In this document: one piece after another, positions 21,176-34,500 of the stretch
How positions within the stretch are numbered: position 1 is the stretch's first letter
Layout: each line of letters begins with the position of its first letter
NCBI GenBank assembly: GCA_020002185.1
Contig: CM034538.1
Location: 312,570 to 376,569 of the forward strand
DNA length: 64,000 bases
Direction of reading: 5' to 3'
Origin: Paraescarpia echinospica
Taxonomy: Eukaryota; Annelida; Polychaeta; Sabellida; Siboglinidae
The notes under the pieces: generated by a model
The model's database searches: none
Told to the model about the DNA's origin: nothing
What the model saw: only the letters and a program-made list of their open reading frames with translations
Translations under genes and position numbers: made by a program

Positions 21176-21915
21176 AAAAATCTATAGAAAACTATAAATG
21201 TCCTATAGTATGCTATAGTATTCTACAGTATTCTATAGTATTATATAGAAAACTATAAATTGGCTATGGAAATCTTAATTTCCTACAGAATTCTATAGAA
21301 TATTCTATAAAATTCTATAGAATATGTTATAGTTTTTAAAGAACCTATAGTTTTCTGTAGGATTCTATAGAAAACTATAGAATATTCTATAGAATCCTAT
21401 AATTTTTAGGCAACCTATAGGTTTTTTGTAGGAATATATAGAAAACTATAGGATATTCTATAGAATCCTATAGTTTAAGACAACCTATAGTTTTTTTTGT
21501 AGGAATCTGTAGAAAACTATAGAATATTCTATAGAATTCTATAGTTTTTAGAGAACCTATAGTTTTTTGTAGGATTTTAAAGAAAACTAGAATATTCTAT
21601 AGAATCCTAGTTTTTAGAGAACCTATAGTTTTTTGTAGGATTCTACAGAAAACTATAGAATATTCTATAGAATCCTATAGTTTATAGAGAACCTATTGTT
21701 TTTTGTAGGATTTTATAGAAAATTATATAATATTCTATAGAATTCTATAGTTTTTAGAGAACCTATAGTTTTTTTTAGGATTCTACCGAAAACTATAGAA
21801 TATTCTATACAATCCTATAGTTTTTAGAGAACCTATAGTTTTTTGTAGGATTTTATAGAAAACTATAAAATATTCTATAGAATTCTATAGTTTTTAGATA
21901 ATCTAGTTTTCTGTA
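21176..21915. repeat. Tandem array of palindromic CTATAG-rich units (left)
   Basis: About 10-11 units of roughly 65-72 bp, each built from ctatagaaaactatagaa, tattctatagaat and agagaacctatagtttttt. Most sub-blocks are self-complementary, so single strands should fold extensively. Confidence 0.9.
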
Positions 21916-23069
21916 GAAATGTTATTTTAGTTTCTGTGGAAACTTTTAACCACTGTTTTAGAAACATGTATGTATTTTTCTGTTATGTACATGTGGTGGA
22001 TGTTACATATAAATATATATATATATATATGTCAGTATGTCGTAAACTAAAACGATGCTATTGTATTATTTTATACCGAAACATTCAGCTAAGCATATAG
22101 TTATGAATCCGGCAGTGCCGCTACCGCATCCCATAATGTTATTACCCGTGAGTCATTTCGGCGCGTAACGTTCAATTTCAAACAGAAGAAGGCCAGACGA
22201 CCTAGCGCGAAGTCGGTAGATTGCGGGCAGTCATTATAATGAAGACATTTCGGCCATTCATGCCACGAGACAAACGGTAGGACGTTGCCAAAGATTGCTG
22301 TGTGTTGTTTGATCCACAGAGTAAAATACTGTTAACAATATTATGAAATAGTTATAGACAGACAGCCGTTTGCGTAACCGCCAATTCCAACCTGCATCGA
22401 TGCAACGATTTTACCTCGTTTTCTATACCAAATCGATCATTCCGTCACTCCATATTGTTTGTGTATGTCAATTATTGTTTGAGGTACATACCGAGCATTA
22501 TTTTCTTATCAATTATTTTACATTTAGCCAGATGGTAAAGTGGCCTCGACCCACTAGAGTAGATTTGCCTCAATTGTCGCTCATTTCGTTGTACGTACCA
22601 AGTAACCAACTGCATTGCGATGGCCATGTGAATGAATAATAAAAACAAGTAAAATGCAACACAGACTGTTAAAAAATACCCTAAATTAAATGACAATAGA
22701 ATGCAAATATGTGATCGATGATATGTGTGTGTTTCAAGTTCAAACTTTTTACCTTTTTTGTGATGCATAGCCATAGGCCATAGCCAGCTAGGGACTAGTG
22801 TAGCCTGTAGGTATATAATTAACATTTTTAGATATAAACATCAAGTCTATACTAATGTATGTAATGCCTAATGGCAATGCCAATGATTTAAACAACTATT
22901 TATTTTGATTCATAATAACAATATTAACAATTTAGTTGTCTGTTTGTTAATGTTACTAATCCTGATTAGTAACATAACTAATAGTGATATATATATATAA
23001 AGGTAGATTACTGTCACAGTACTAGACCTACTTGTTCAAAAATTATATGGGTACCGACTACTGCCGATA

Positions 23070-23460
23070 ATGGGAACCGGTGGCCAAGTGGTAAAGCACC
23101 GGTAGGGGACTGGACTCGAATCCAACTATTGGCCAGTTTTTAAAAAAATTAGGAAATTTTGTTCTCTTGGAAAATACACTAGGCCATTGGTCCCTTCTAA
23201 CTGTTATCTGCCAGAGGAAGTAAAAGATCCCACACATGGGATAAAGGAGCTAATTTGAGTCCATCCTGTAGTGGACTTACTACCTGTTGGGCATGTAGAT
23301 GAGGATATTATGAGATAAAACCACAGTGCAACATTGTAATAGGACTTTGCTGAATAATAAGTATTTGTCAAAATGTTCCATTTTTTAGATTTATGATGTA
23401 TAATATATGCCATACATATTGTATTTTTATTGTGTTCTGTTCCATTTATTTCAGGTTGGT
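23070..23460 (+). mobile_element. tRNA-derived SINE
   Basis: The head contains an A-box-like TGGCCAAGTGGTAAAGC (23081-23097) and a B-box-like GGACTCGAATCC (23112-23123). A non-tRNA body follows. The 3' boundary is approximate. Confidence 0.55.
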
Positions 23461-23769
23461 GTCATCACCGATGTCCAAAAGCAAGATTTTTCCATTCTGA
23501 CAGCACTGATACCAATATAAGTGGTATAGTGTTTGTGTGTATGCATTTTGAATTATTGAATATTATGATAACATACCCTGTACAATTATAATGTATATTG
23601 CAATACAGAACTCAGAATCAATTTATTTGACCAATAAATATGGTACATGTGTAAGGTTTCAGGGCAAAGCGCAATGGTGTAAATATCATCTTAAAATTGA
23701 CATGATATTGAATATCTCGATATTACAAAATCATAATGACCGATATCTAGACCCAAACTATTTTTTTTA

Positions 23770-23907
23770 CAGTAGAACCTGTCTTGGATAACCACCTTGA
23801 AATTGACCATATTTTCTATGTTTATTGACCTGTCATGGACGACCACCCGTCTTGAAAGACCACTTTTGTTAGGCTGAAGTGGCGGTCACTCAAGACAGGT
23901 TCTACTG
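23770..23907. mobile_element. 138-bp MITE, Tc1/mariner-like
   Basis: It starts CAGTAGAACCTGTCTTG and ends CAAGACAGGTTCTACTG, perfect 17-bp inverted ends, flanked by TA on both sides (23768-23769 and 23908-23909). The interior carries further inverted segments around accacc/ggtcactc. Confidence 0.85.
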
Positions 23908-24284
23908 TACATTTCAATTCTGCAATTTTGCCTAGGCAAATATGTCACCAGAGCCGCATGACATTTACTGTATTTTACCCTTAAACCCTTCCTATATATA
24001 CTATTGTTATGCACTGGTAATAATGCATGAGTGTATAAATACAGTGTGGTATGCCACGGTCCAAGTAATGGAAGAAAATCATTCAACCATGCCAATTATG
24101 TTCAGTCAGAATGACTGACCCAACAACAGTTTCCAATATAACATTCTAGAAGTGTTGAGAAACAACCCATCTTGCTAATAGTCATTATCAACTGTTCACC
24201 CCTACCCTCTTGACACTATCATGCCAAGTGATTTCGGTTTTCTCTTTCTACCACACGTTTTCCTTGCTCTCTTTGTCAATATTA

Positions 24285-24646
24285 AATGGAATACCATGTT
24301 GTACCTGTTTCAAAATACCGTGGTAGTATACCAGATATGGGTCAAATTCATTGACATGTATTTAAATACAAATAATCTTGAAGGGTTAAAATATGATAAA
24401 ATGAAAATGTATATATTTCAATACAAATATGTATTAAAGGTACATTTCAGACTTCTTTTTACAAAACCGCCAATAGCAAAAATAATGGCAAATCTTATAT
24501 TGAGATATGTTGTTTACCAACATAATTTGACGATGTTATGTACAAAAATGACATGAGATGTCACTGACTGGCAATCTTTGGTGTTTGTACCATGTATGAA
24601 AATACCATGTTGTACCTGTTTCAAAATACCATGGTAGTATACCCGA
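24285..24646. repeat. Pair of about 47-bp direct repeats
   Basis: The block aataccatgttgtacctg...tggtagtatac occurs at about 24289-24336 and again at 24599-24646, with one or two mismatches. The 260 bp between them has no recognised feature. It could be a small insertion flanked by duplicates. Confidence 0.6.
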
Positions 24647-24649
24647 GTA

Positions 24650-25425
24650 CAGTGTATATCAAGTCACTGGCATTGGAACAGGGAAGGGGGCGTTCCAAAA
24701 AAAACCACCTTGAGGTTCTCCAGACATCTTGATCTGCACTCCCTTGAGACTCGCTAAAAAAAACCACCTTAAGGCACTCTGAAAACCTAAATAAGCACCC
24801 CCATTCCGCAATATTTAGGGGTAATCCTATCTCCAGCCTCCATACACCACAAACTGCACACCCCTTCCTAAATGTTGGGGAGCTAAGCTCCTAATCAACA
24901 AATAGTTGGGACTAAGCCCCCCCGGCAGGTTCCAATGCCTATGTAAGTAAAACAAGTATTACCATGTTTAATTTGTTTCCTACATGGATGTTAATTGAGG
25001 TGTATTTTAGCAGTAATATATTTAATGTTTCCAACAATATTTTTCTTGCCATCCCTGTTGTGAATGTCATTGCGACATGTAGTCTGCTATTTCAGATAAT
25101 GGCTCATTACTGTTCACGAGAATTTAAGGATTAATTTCTTGACATGTATGCTCAATAGTCTATTTGTTGTATTTATCATATACTTAATTGTTCGTATTGT
25201 ATTATAATGTATACATAAGGATTTGAGAAATGATTCGTGTAATTATTAGCATTGCTTGCATTTATGTACATGTATGCTCAATAGACTTTATTTTGTATTT
25301 GTTTTATTTGGTCATTCAATATGCTTGGATATTACTGTAGATTGCCTGTATGATTAATGTATTTGAATATATAATATAATACAAATATTTGAAGATTAAC
25401 GTGCACCTCTGTTAATGAGTATGTC
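24650..25425. other. AT-rich, no gene seen
   Basis: Two poly-A-containing copies of aaaaaaaaccacctt occur at about 24697 and 24759. Nothing else is recognisable. Confidence 0.4.
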
Positions 25426-25429
25426 GTAC

Positions 25430-25840
25430 AGAATATTTTCTACAGGATATATTCTGTAGGATATAGCCTATAGGATATTTCTTATAGGAAATATTCCATA
25501 GAGAATACTATAGGATATTTCCTAGTTTTCTATAGAAAATTTCCTATATAATATTCTATAAAAAAAACTAGAAAATGTCCTATAGTTTTCTGTAGAAAAC
25601 TGCAAAAATCCTGTAGTTTTCTATAGAAAATTTCCTGTAGTTTTCCATAGAAAATTTCCTATAGTTTTCTATGGAAAACCGCAAAAATCCTGTAGTTTTC
25701 TATAGAAAATTTCCTATAGTTTTCTATAGAAAACTGCGCAAAAATCCTGTAGTTTTCTATAGAAAATTTCCTATATTTTTCTACAGAAAACTATGCGCAA
25801 AAATCCTGTAGTTTTCTATAGAAAATCTAGTTTTTTTTTG
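25430..25840. repeat. Tandem array of palindromic CTATAG-rich units (right)
   Basis: About seven units of 50-60 bp around gttttctatagaaaattt and cgcaaaaatcctgtag, in inverted relation to the left array but of a different variant. Confidence 0.88.
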
Positions 25841-26119
25841 CTAAGGGACAGCATGTTACAAATTTCAATTACACAGCCGACTATCTATCCTATCACGAAC
25901 GCTAACATTACAGGTAGTGACCTTATTTAAATACAATCAATTACGTTAGGCCGATTTATTTATTTAGGTTACGTCGCGCCGTAGCGAATATGCAGGACAC
26001 TATCTAGTTCTAGTTGTTTCCAGCACTCGGCAACGTTCTATTAACTGACTAGTCTGTATATTGTGTGGTTACAATGTTATGATCTTATGAGGTCTCATTC
26101 AACTAGTCAGCCTTTTTCA

Positions 26120-26385
26120 GAACATTAGCACCAAGCCGACCTTTCTATGCTGGCACTGAGGGTGGTCACTGCCAGGGTGCTTGTCGTCCTCAGTGGTTCT
26201 TTTACGTCCCAAATTGAGACTGGACCGACATTAACGTGATCTCCGAGTCGCAAGGGATACACAGTCCCCAATGTTGAGAGCCATGTTTTTACACCAAATA
26301 TACCATACCTGCCCGGTCCGGGTATTGAACTCGGGTCGCTGGCATGTCAGGCGGATGTGCTAACCACTACACTATCGCGCGCCCC
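26120..26385 (-). mobile_element. tRNA-derived SINE
   Basis: The minus strand begins near 26385 with a tRNA-like head: GATAGTGTAGTGGTTAGCAC (A box) and CGAGTTCAATACCCGG (B box). A roughly 180-bp body follows. It is not a tRNA gene because the acceptor stem and the length after the B box do not fit. Confidence 0.75.
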
Positions 26386-26389
26386 ATCT

Positions 26390-28140
26390 ACATAAACAAT
26401 CGCCCGATTATCGCCCTTGCTTAATTTTTAACAATGCTACCTAATCAAAATATCTAGCAAGTACTGGCTTACACAGATATTATCTTATCTAAGTAGTTTG
26501 ATGGTTGTTACTTTATCTCCTATATATTCTACCACATAATTAGGTTTGTTAAATCTTGCTTACAACTTATCGAAGACTAAGTTACCCTATACCCACTATA
26601 CTAGTGTTCTAAAATACTTTAACTAACTTTAAGCACAACTTCTACTCAATATGTTTACTGCAACTTTATGAATGATACTTCATAGCACACTATTAGTACA
26701 AGCCCGTTTGATGACAATGCAAACATTGTTTTGACCTTGTCATTGGGAAAAGAAAACACATTATGTTCCAACACAAGCTTACGCCACGGTATCTGAAAAA
26801 GTTAAAATTCTGTAATTTGAAGAAAAAAAACTCGTTCCAATAACAGGACAACGGATCTCTGGCTAAGGGACTGCTTGGCAATATGAAGTAGATACAATAG
26901 GCTTATGTCTACCCTCAGTCCAAACACGAACTTCACTTTCTCTCCGATCTTCGTCACTCCACACAACCAATATTGCAGCATGTGCGTGATGCTGTTGTCT
27001 ACGTTTGACGTGCGCTGAAACCTCCGTTACGTATACCTATGCAGAGCGTTATGGTATATATGTAACGATGCTGTTCTCTAACAATTTGGTAAATATTGCT
27101 ATCATGACTGCTATGTATGAACTACCAAGTTATCCCGTCAGAGGACGGGCAATTTTGCTAAAACCTTGAATAACAATCGTTATTGTTTGGGACTCAATAA
27201 TTACTCCCACAAACAGTTCTCGGCAAACATAATAAATTCACATCCAAGTGTCTGAAATGTGTGCACCTCCTTTTATTCTGAGCACCAGTGTAAAGCAGTG
27301 ATGGCATTTCATGTTACCATTTCAGACCAACATGTACATGTACTTGAAAGTTTGGCAATTAACTTATTACTGAAAATGTACTTAAAAACAAGTCCCCAGA
27401 ACTTTGCCCCAATCCTGCCGACAACACACGTGCTACTTCTGTTTTGTCAGTAAAAAAGTTTAGTATCAAGACAACACATTTAATGCAATGCCAATCTTTT
27501 AATAACAAGCAAACTAACAGGCATAATCACCGTACTTCAATCTGGAATAATCAACAGATATCAGTATTACAGAATTACCTAAGACGTTTTCAATCAAGTG
27601 ATCCAACATTATTGGAACAGCATCTAAACACTACATGGAGGTCATGGGATCTGAGGTAATTACTTGAGTCATGAGCATCCTATAGTACAAGTTGTACCTT
27701 TCTGCGTGACTGTCAAGTGTAGCGTTCTACTGCTTAAACAATGAACAGAACTGTGCAAACCGCAACTTTGAAACAAACATCCTGGTTTAGTCATCACTAG
27801 CAAATGTGCCACACCATACGCAATTCCCATACACAACCTAAGTCTACTGGAATTTTGCGAGGAATCCCACGTGAATATGAATTTGCTTCAAATGGAGAAT
27901 AAATTTTTGTTGAACAGAAAATATTTTTGAAGCTAGGCAGATTCCAGACAAAACCAAGATTTGGCTTGGGGTAGAATATTTTGTACTTCATCAACGATAG
28001 ATTGTGGCTACAGAAGAGTTAACCATACAAAATGTTTCCCGATTTATACAGAATTTCAAGTAAAAAATATGGATTTCCACCAAATAGACGTGGCATGTGT
28101 GGCATCAGAAACACGCCAGGACTTCCGCGAATGCACACAA
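26390..28140. other. Downstream of the SLC3A gene, no second gene seen
   Basis: AT-rich with scattered short frames. The SLC3A 3' UTR (minus strand) must begin at 28143 and run leftwards. A minus-strand AATAAA (TTTATT at about 27272) is one possible poly(A) signal, but its distance makes it uncertain. Confidence 0.4.
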
Positions 28141-28143
28141 CGA

Positions 28144-28506
28144 TTATGACATCTCGATAACGATTCCCTCGGTGGGACGCAAGTATACATGCTCAAGGGA
28201 GATCTTGGCACCAATCTCAAACTCTCCCGGTACTTGCATGTTGCCGGTGGTGACGATGACCACGCCCTCTCTCTGCACCAGGTCCGGGTTCGCAGCAACG
28301 AAGTCGAGGGTTGTGTCGCGCGGGCCAAAGTTGATGGCGACAAGGTAGTGCTCGAAGCGATGTGCATGACGCACGAAGGACACCACACTGCCGTGAGCTC
28401 CAATCGGGGAGAACTCGCCAAATCTGATGGCGGGTCGACTGCGCAGCGCTGACAGGAGGCGGTACACCTCCACGTGGGACACACCAACGCCATGGGCCTT
28501 TTGGGT
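28144..28506 (-). CDS. SLC3A1-like: SLC3A-like exon 10 (C-terminal beta domain)
   Basis: 363 bp, acceptor ...ttgtag, stop TAA at 28144-28146. Encodes [20 protein letters not shown], then [12 protein letters not shown], and ends TEGIVIEMS. Confidence 0.9.
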   Translation of the reverse strand, partial: TQKAHGVGVSHVEVYRLLSALRSRPAIRFGEFSPIGAHGSVVSFVRHAHRFEHYLVAINFGPRDTTLDFVAANPDLVQREGVVIVTTGNMQVPGEFEIGAKISLEHVYLRPTEGIVIEMS

Positions 28507-31500
28507 CTACAACCACACACAATACGTAGGTAAACAATTTCTTCAAGACATTTTAGGTCAATCGACGCTGCTGCAAATGAAAACAAAACATCTGAGTCTA
28601 AAACACACACAGTAAACAATGATTTCTCTTTAAAACAGGCATTCTAGGTCCATACTGCCACAACTGGACACATAACCACACTGCAAATGAGCCAAGGAAT
28701 GATCTCTCTCCTTGTTTCATCTCACTAAGCGAGTAGCATCAATAAAACTGAAGAAGAGACACGACTGTACATACCTTGACATTAACTGTGAGGTAGTTGG
28801 AGCCAATGGGGCGCCAGGGATTATTTCCATTGGTGAAGCCAGCGTTCTTGTCCACAGTCCACTGCATGGGAGAGCGAGCTTCGTCATACTTCAGTTGTTG
28901 TTGGGTGAGCTGCCACACAAGACAACACATCACTGATTATCACTGACACAAGTCCCCATCCTCCAGAGGTCACTACATACACAAGTCCCCATCCTCCAGA
29001 GGGCACTACATACACAAGTCCCCATCCTCCAGACGGCACTACATACACAAGTCCCCATCCTCCAGAGGGCACTACATACACAAGTTTTCCTGAAGTATTC
29101 ATATTAACTAAGTTACGTAAAATGTCCCAAACTCGTGGCATAATGTTATAAACAATCTATTTATGCCCATCTAACGTCCGGTATGAACTCTAAAACTGTG
29201 ACAAATGGGGATGGGACATAGATGAACCCCTGACTGGCATCAAATATGTTTCAAAAGAAGCATGTTTGTCACGTTTACATACTGGTAGCCAATACAGCTA
29301 AACACATGTGAGCTGTATTTGTTTACACCTACAGAAATGTAAACCTTTCGAGTAAATTTAGCAACATGAATTTGGCTGCCCTGACAGGTCATCTCAACTA
29401 CGCCAGGTGCATACCTTGGCGTTGCCAAACAGGTTGAACTTTGACGTGTCGACGGCCGTGAGATTGAGGTCGATCATTCCGATCTCTTCGCCGTAGTATG
29501 TGATGGGAGTGCCACGCAGTGTCATCAGAAGCATGTTCATTGCGTTCACGTACTCACTGCCCATACGACTCGCCACGCGCGAGCTGTATATGTCACCAAT
29601 CTGCACAATCATAAACACATTCATTTGACATGAATATCAGTGTTTACTATTTCCTGCTCTCAACTTTTACAGCTTTTATAGTGGAGTATGTAGTGGAGTA
29701 TATAGTGGAGTATACAGTGAAGTATATAGTGGAGTATAGTGGAGTATATAGTGGAGTATGTAGTGGAGTATGTAGTGGAGAATATAGTGGAGTATATAGA
29801 CCCCAGTACTGACCATCCACATGGGCCATAAGGCCTTCTCCTTTGCGATGCTGCTTGTAATGAGTTTGTAGATGCAGCTACCAAGACAGTTGCCATCTAT
29901 CTTGGAGAAGTCTCTGGCAGTCTTGATGTGGATGCCGGCTTGTTCACCGGATTCCTTGTACTTCTGCATCACCTTCTCATCTCCGTCAGTCTCAAGGATC
30001 AGGTACGGCCTGCAAACACACAAGCACACACCGGTCAGTCCTTGTCAAGTCAACCAGTTGTCTATCATAAGGCCAAATAAAATAATACTTGTGTTTCCAG
30101 TAACCCGACCTTCCCTAATATTTCCTTGCAACCCTATGAATTTTTTCATGAACAAAAAAAAATTATTTTTTTGATGACGACCATCGACCCTTGCCTCTGA
30201 CCAAAAACTTTTCTCTTAACATTATATTATATTCCGGCAAAAGACTATTATAACAATCATTCAACTTGATAAAAAATACAGATAATCATTGCAGAAGTCC
30301 CGAAAAGTAACAAGAATTGACCTTTTGCAACGGAAATTCTGCGATCGTCCCTAGTATTGGATGGGTTTCTGTGTAAATCGTTGCGAAGTGTCATGGCGCC
30401 CCTGCTACCTCGTGTCAACCGACGTAAACAGGAAGGCACTAACATAAACCGTTTCGTGATTGTTGTCTGGTTGTCCGCTAAGCGCATTGAAGACATGTTA
30501 ATTAAATATACTTGCCACATCATTAGAACACACATAATTGTACAGATTCTGGTTTCAATCACAACATTTGAAGGAATAATAATAGCCTAGGTTACGCTGG
30601 CTCATTGACAGTGTTTTCTTTATCACATTAAGATACATATAACAGTACCTCCCAGTTTCATCCAAATGTGTCCATTTCATATTAACCCTAGCAGTGCAAG
30701 TTATAACACTTATAGACTGCCGGAAATTGTTATAGACTGACGAAAATAAAACAAAATATTATAATAGGTCTGCCTACCCTAATGTTTTCATAATAAAATG
30801 TTTAAAAATTAAAATATTTTTCCTACTTACCTACCCTATTTTAAAAATCAATGTTACCGAAAACACAACTATATTTTATTGTGGCCTAAGATGAAAACGC
30901 ATCGCCATGTAGCGTGAAACAGTGAAGTCACGGGAAACAAAGGGTGTGCAGTATACACACCAGTACGCTTATTACAACACAAAATTTGATATATTTTCGT
31001 GGCTCAAATATGTTAAAGTGTACTGTACGGTTAATAGAACCAGTATGTTTTATATGTATCTATATAATTATATATAATCCCAAAACTGTCACTAATGTCT
31101 TCAGTTATAAACTAATCACTCAATACTTTAAATAGAAGATACGGGAATTAGGAGATAAGAATGAAGAAAAATTAGAAATAGGACACACAAAAACTGAGTG
31201 AGATTGATAGAGTAAAAAATGGGCCAAGTGGCCCTGAAGTCCTTTGGACTAATACGTTTATATGTGATCCCTGACCAAATGAGTGATAAGTCGGAAAAAT
31301 GTTAACATTGTTTTCTTACATTCTTGTAAAGGTTGGGTAGGGTGCTTTACACGGTTTCAAAAATTATGACTGCTACAAAAATTGGTGAAGTTATGGAGCA
31401 TTGAACATGGTAGGGGTCAAAAAATAACAAGTGGCCCTGAAGTCCTTTGGACTAATACGTCTATATGTGACCCCGGCTGACCAGTGATAAGTTGAAAAAA

Positions 31501-34500
31501 TTGTAACATTGTTTTCTTACATCCTTGTAAAGGTTTGGTAGGGTGCTTTTACATGGTTTCACAAAGTATGACTGCTAAAAAAATTGGCGAAGTTATGGAG
31601 CATTGAACATGGTAGGGGTCAAAAAGTGAAAATGAAGAAAACGGCTGTTGAAGTTTTACATTACATATGCAAATGGATTACATGGAAATATTACATGCAT
31701 GACATTCAAATGTGGCACACAGTATGTATGTTATGTTGCAACGATACACTGGAAGTATGAATGTGCTGCTACAAAAAAAATTCAAATTATGCCAGATTAT
31801 GTCTTTATGTGTAAAACTAAGAGGACAGATTATTTGAGAGCATAAGGTAGACTCACTGTTTGACACAGTTTAAAACCTACAGGGAACTGTCCAGCTTAAC
31901 AGGGGTCTGTTGACACAAGCTTGTCTGCTCTGGCTGTGTGTGACCAATTAAATATTAGTCAAGGCCTCAATGATACAAAGCAGAGTGGACAGTGGGCCAG
32001 GCAGTTTCTGGCACATTACACAAATCTACTCTAGTGGGCTCTGTCAGTTGAGGCAAGCCTCTGCCAGTGTCCAATTACAGATTAGTCATACCAGTCAGGC
32101 AGCCACAGTGAGGTGTGACAGATTTTCTGGGAAAGGGATTAGTTGAACAAAAGGACTGTTAGCATAATAGATCATCTGCTGCAGCAGACAGTTTTAAAAT
32201 GATTCAATCAAATACAGATTTCTCGTGCATAGTGGCAGTGCCCTAAGATGTCTATGCAAAATTAGAGAAAAAGTTGCTGAACGGTTTCTGAGATACGGCA
32301 GCTAACGGCGGACGCAGAGTGATGGCAATAGTCCCTTGGACCTTTGGCCAAAGGACTAAAAATGGGTCAGCTGGACGGTGATAGACCGTTTGAAATTGAA
32401 GCCTTTGTAAAACTTTTGTCTCGACTTCACCGAAGGCGGTGTCCTGCTGTCAGAACTTCGAAGGTGTTACTCACCTAACTTACAAATATATAGGGAGCTA
32501 ATGGAGAGGCCCAACATAATCCATAGCACTACAAAATGAAGTATCTGAAAGTCACACTTCATATACTGAGTAACACATCTCGTACTGTCTCTCTGCACTG
32601 TCCAATAGTTTCCTATCACAACCCTCGTGTACAATATACCAAAGCTATATATTTCTAACACCACAACATATGTATTATCATTGGATAGGTAATTGAATAA
32701 TCTTTCAGATGTAGCAGCAGAAAATGAAGCATACAAAAGTTACACCGCAAACAATGACTTGCATTCACAAAATGTGATTCATTCAAAAATTATTGCTGTA
32801 TAATAGTAGTTTGTCAAAATGTAAACAAACTCAAAGACAGTTGCAGCTTAGTGTCCACCAAGCAGTAGCAGAGCAGTTTTATAATAATAATAATCCACAA
32901 GTGGCAGTGATCTTCCTTTTATCATTCATGTGATGTTTATTGTGAGCAGGGCAGACAAATGGTTATCATACGTAGACAGGTACAGAAAGAACTAAAATTT
33001 TCCATAAAAAGAACCACATACCTAAACAAAGCGAATGTAATAGGTGAATAACAGGCAGTGTTCAGATAGGGGTATTGGATGAATTGTATTTGTCTTGACA
33101 CAAAAGGCTTTATTGTGCCTTAACTATGTCAACTCTTCTAATGGTTGACATTTGGTTGTTTCAGGTATTGTGAATCTGTAATTATTAGTCTATATTGATA
33201 CAATTGATTTACACAGTACCATGTCTACACAAGGCATGGCAAGCGTAAACAGAACAGTAGAATGCATTTGATATAAATAAAGTGTCGGATATTTCACTCT
33301 ATAGTTGTCCAGAATATTAATTTTCTATGTTTGTCACCTACAGATGACAAAATATTAATTTTCTGTTTGTCACCTACAGGTTTCTACAGACAATACATCT
33401 TTAACCAATAGACACCACAGTCACACCATTTTATAATAATTAAATGAACATCAAAATAAACACAACTTGCAATTATAGAAATCAATAGTTTTGAAGATAC
33501 AGTTTAAAAGTGTTAGGCAACTGTTCAGTATAACAGGAGACAAGACACCACAGTCACACCATTTTATAATAATTAAATGAACATCAAAATAAACACAACT
33601 TGCAATTATAGAAAATCAATAGTTTTGAAGATACAGTTTAAAAGTGTTAGGCAACTGTTCAGTCTAACAGGGATCAAGTGTGTCTACTCTGCCTGGGTGC
33701 TGTGACCAATGAAAGATTAGTCAAGGTCTCAATGGACTAGGCTGTAGAAATTAGTCACAACTACTACATCTACTGTTGGGGGTGGTCTCAAGGGCCCTTC
33801 TCAAAACCACATCACTAGATAATGTAAAACTTTTGCACTTTGGAGGCCCTAGGGAGCCCTTAAAATGATTCAATCAAATACAGATTTCTCGTGCATAGTG
33901 GCAGTGCAAAATTAGAGAAAAAGTTGCTGAACGGTTTCTGAGATACGGCAGCTAACTGCAGACAGCGGACGCAGAGTGATGGCAATAGTCCCTTGGACCT
34001 TCGGCCAAAGGACTAAAAACAGAAGAGGGTGGTAGAAGCAGGATTCATACAGAAAATATGAAGTCAAATTCAAGAACATTCAAGAACATTTGGGGGAGAA
34101 ATAGTACTTTTTCAAGAACCTTTTTAGGAGCGAACCGCTTGAAAGTTATACAATAAAAACTTCAAACATGTTAGTTCAACAGTTTATTGATAAAGAACAG
34201 TTGTGGTACATAACCCTGGCTACCAAATACATTAACACAAGGTAACTGAAGGCCAGTGGTCACATCAGTGTGATTCACAGCTCACACTCCCTTGAGTGTG
34301 GCAAGTTTGGTTTCAAGGTCCTGCTTAACCACAACCAGTTCACTGCCCTTCAGTTTTGCCGACTGTCGCAGAGCATTGCTTTTGGCAACAAAGCTGAAGT
34401 CTCTCTTTTTCTCTACAGTGATGGCAAATTCATCAGCGCACTTGGTGAGTTCACTGATGTCTGTTTCCAGTTGATGGCGCTTGGCTTTGAGGTCGTCAAC

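Larger units (their letters stand above)
21163..25847. mobile_element. Candidate foldback-type DNA element with palindromic arrays at both ends
   Basis: The left end reads CCCTTAGCAAAAAAA then CTATAGAAAACTATA; the right end reads TAGTTTTCTATAGAAAA...TTTTGCTAAGGG, its reverse complement. ACAGCA occurs at 21157-21162 and again at 25848-25853 as a possible target duplication, though three extra bases (cac) separate the left copy from the inverted repeat. Long tandem arrays lie just inside both ends. No transposase was seen. The type cannot be assigned. Confidence 0.5.

Noticed and set aside
31648..31845. 65-codon frame with Cys/Tyr-rich sequence, also at 47794
   Set aside because: Lies within the interspersed repeat; the related copy at 16370-16510 is interrupted, so it is not conserved as protein.
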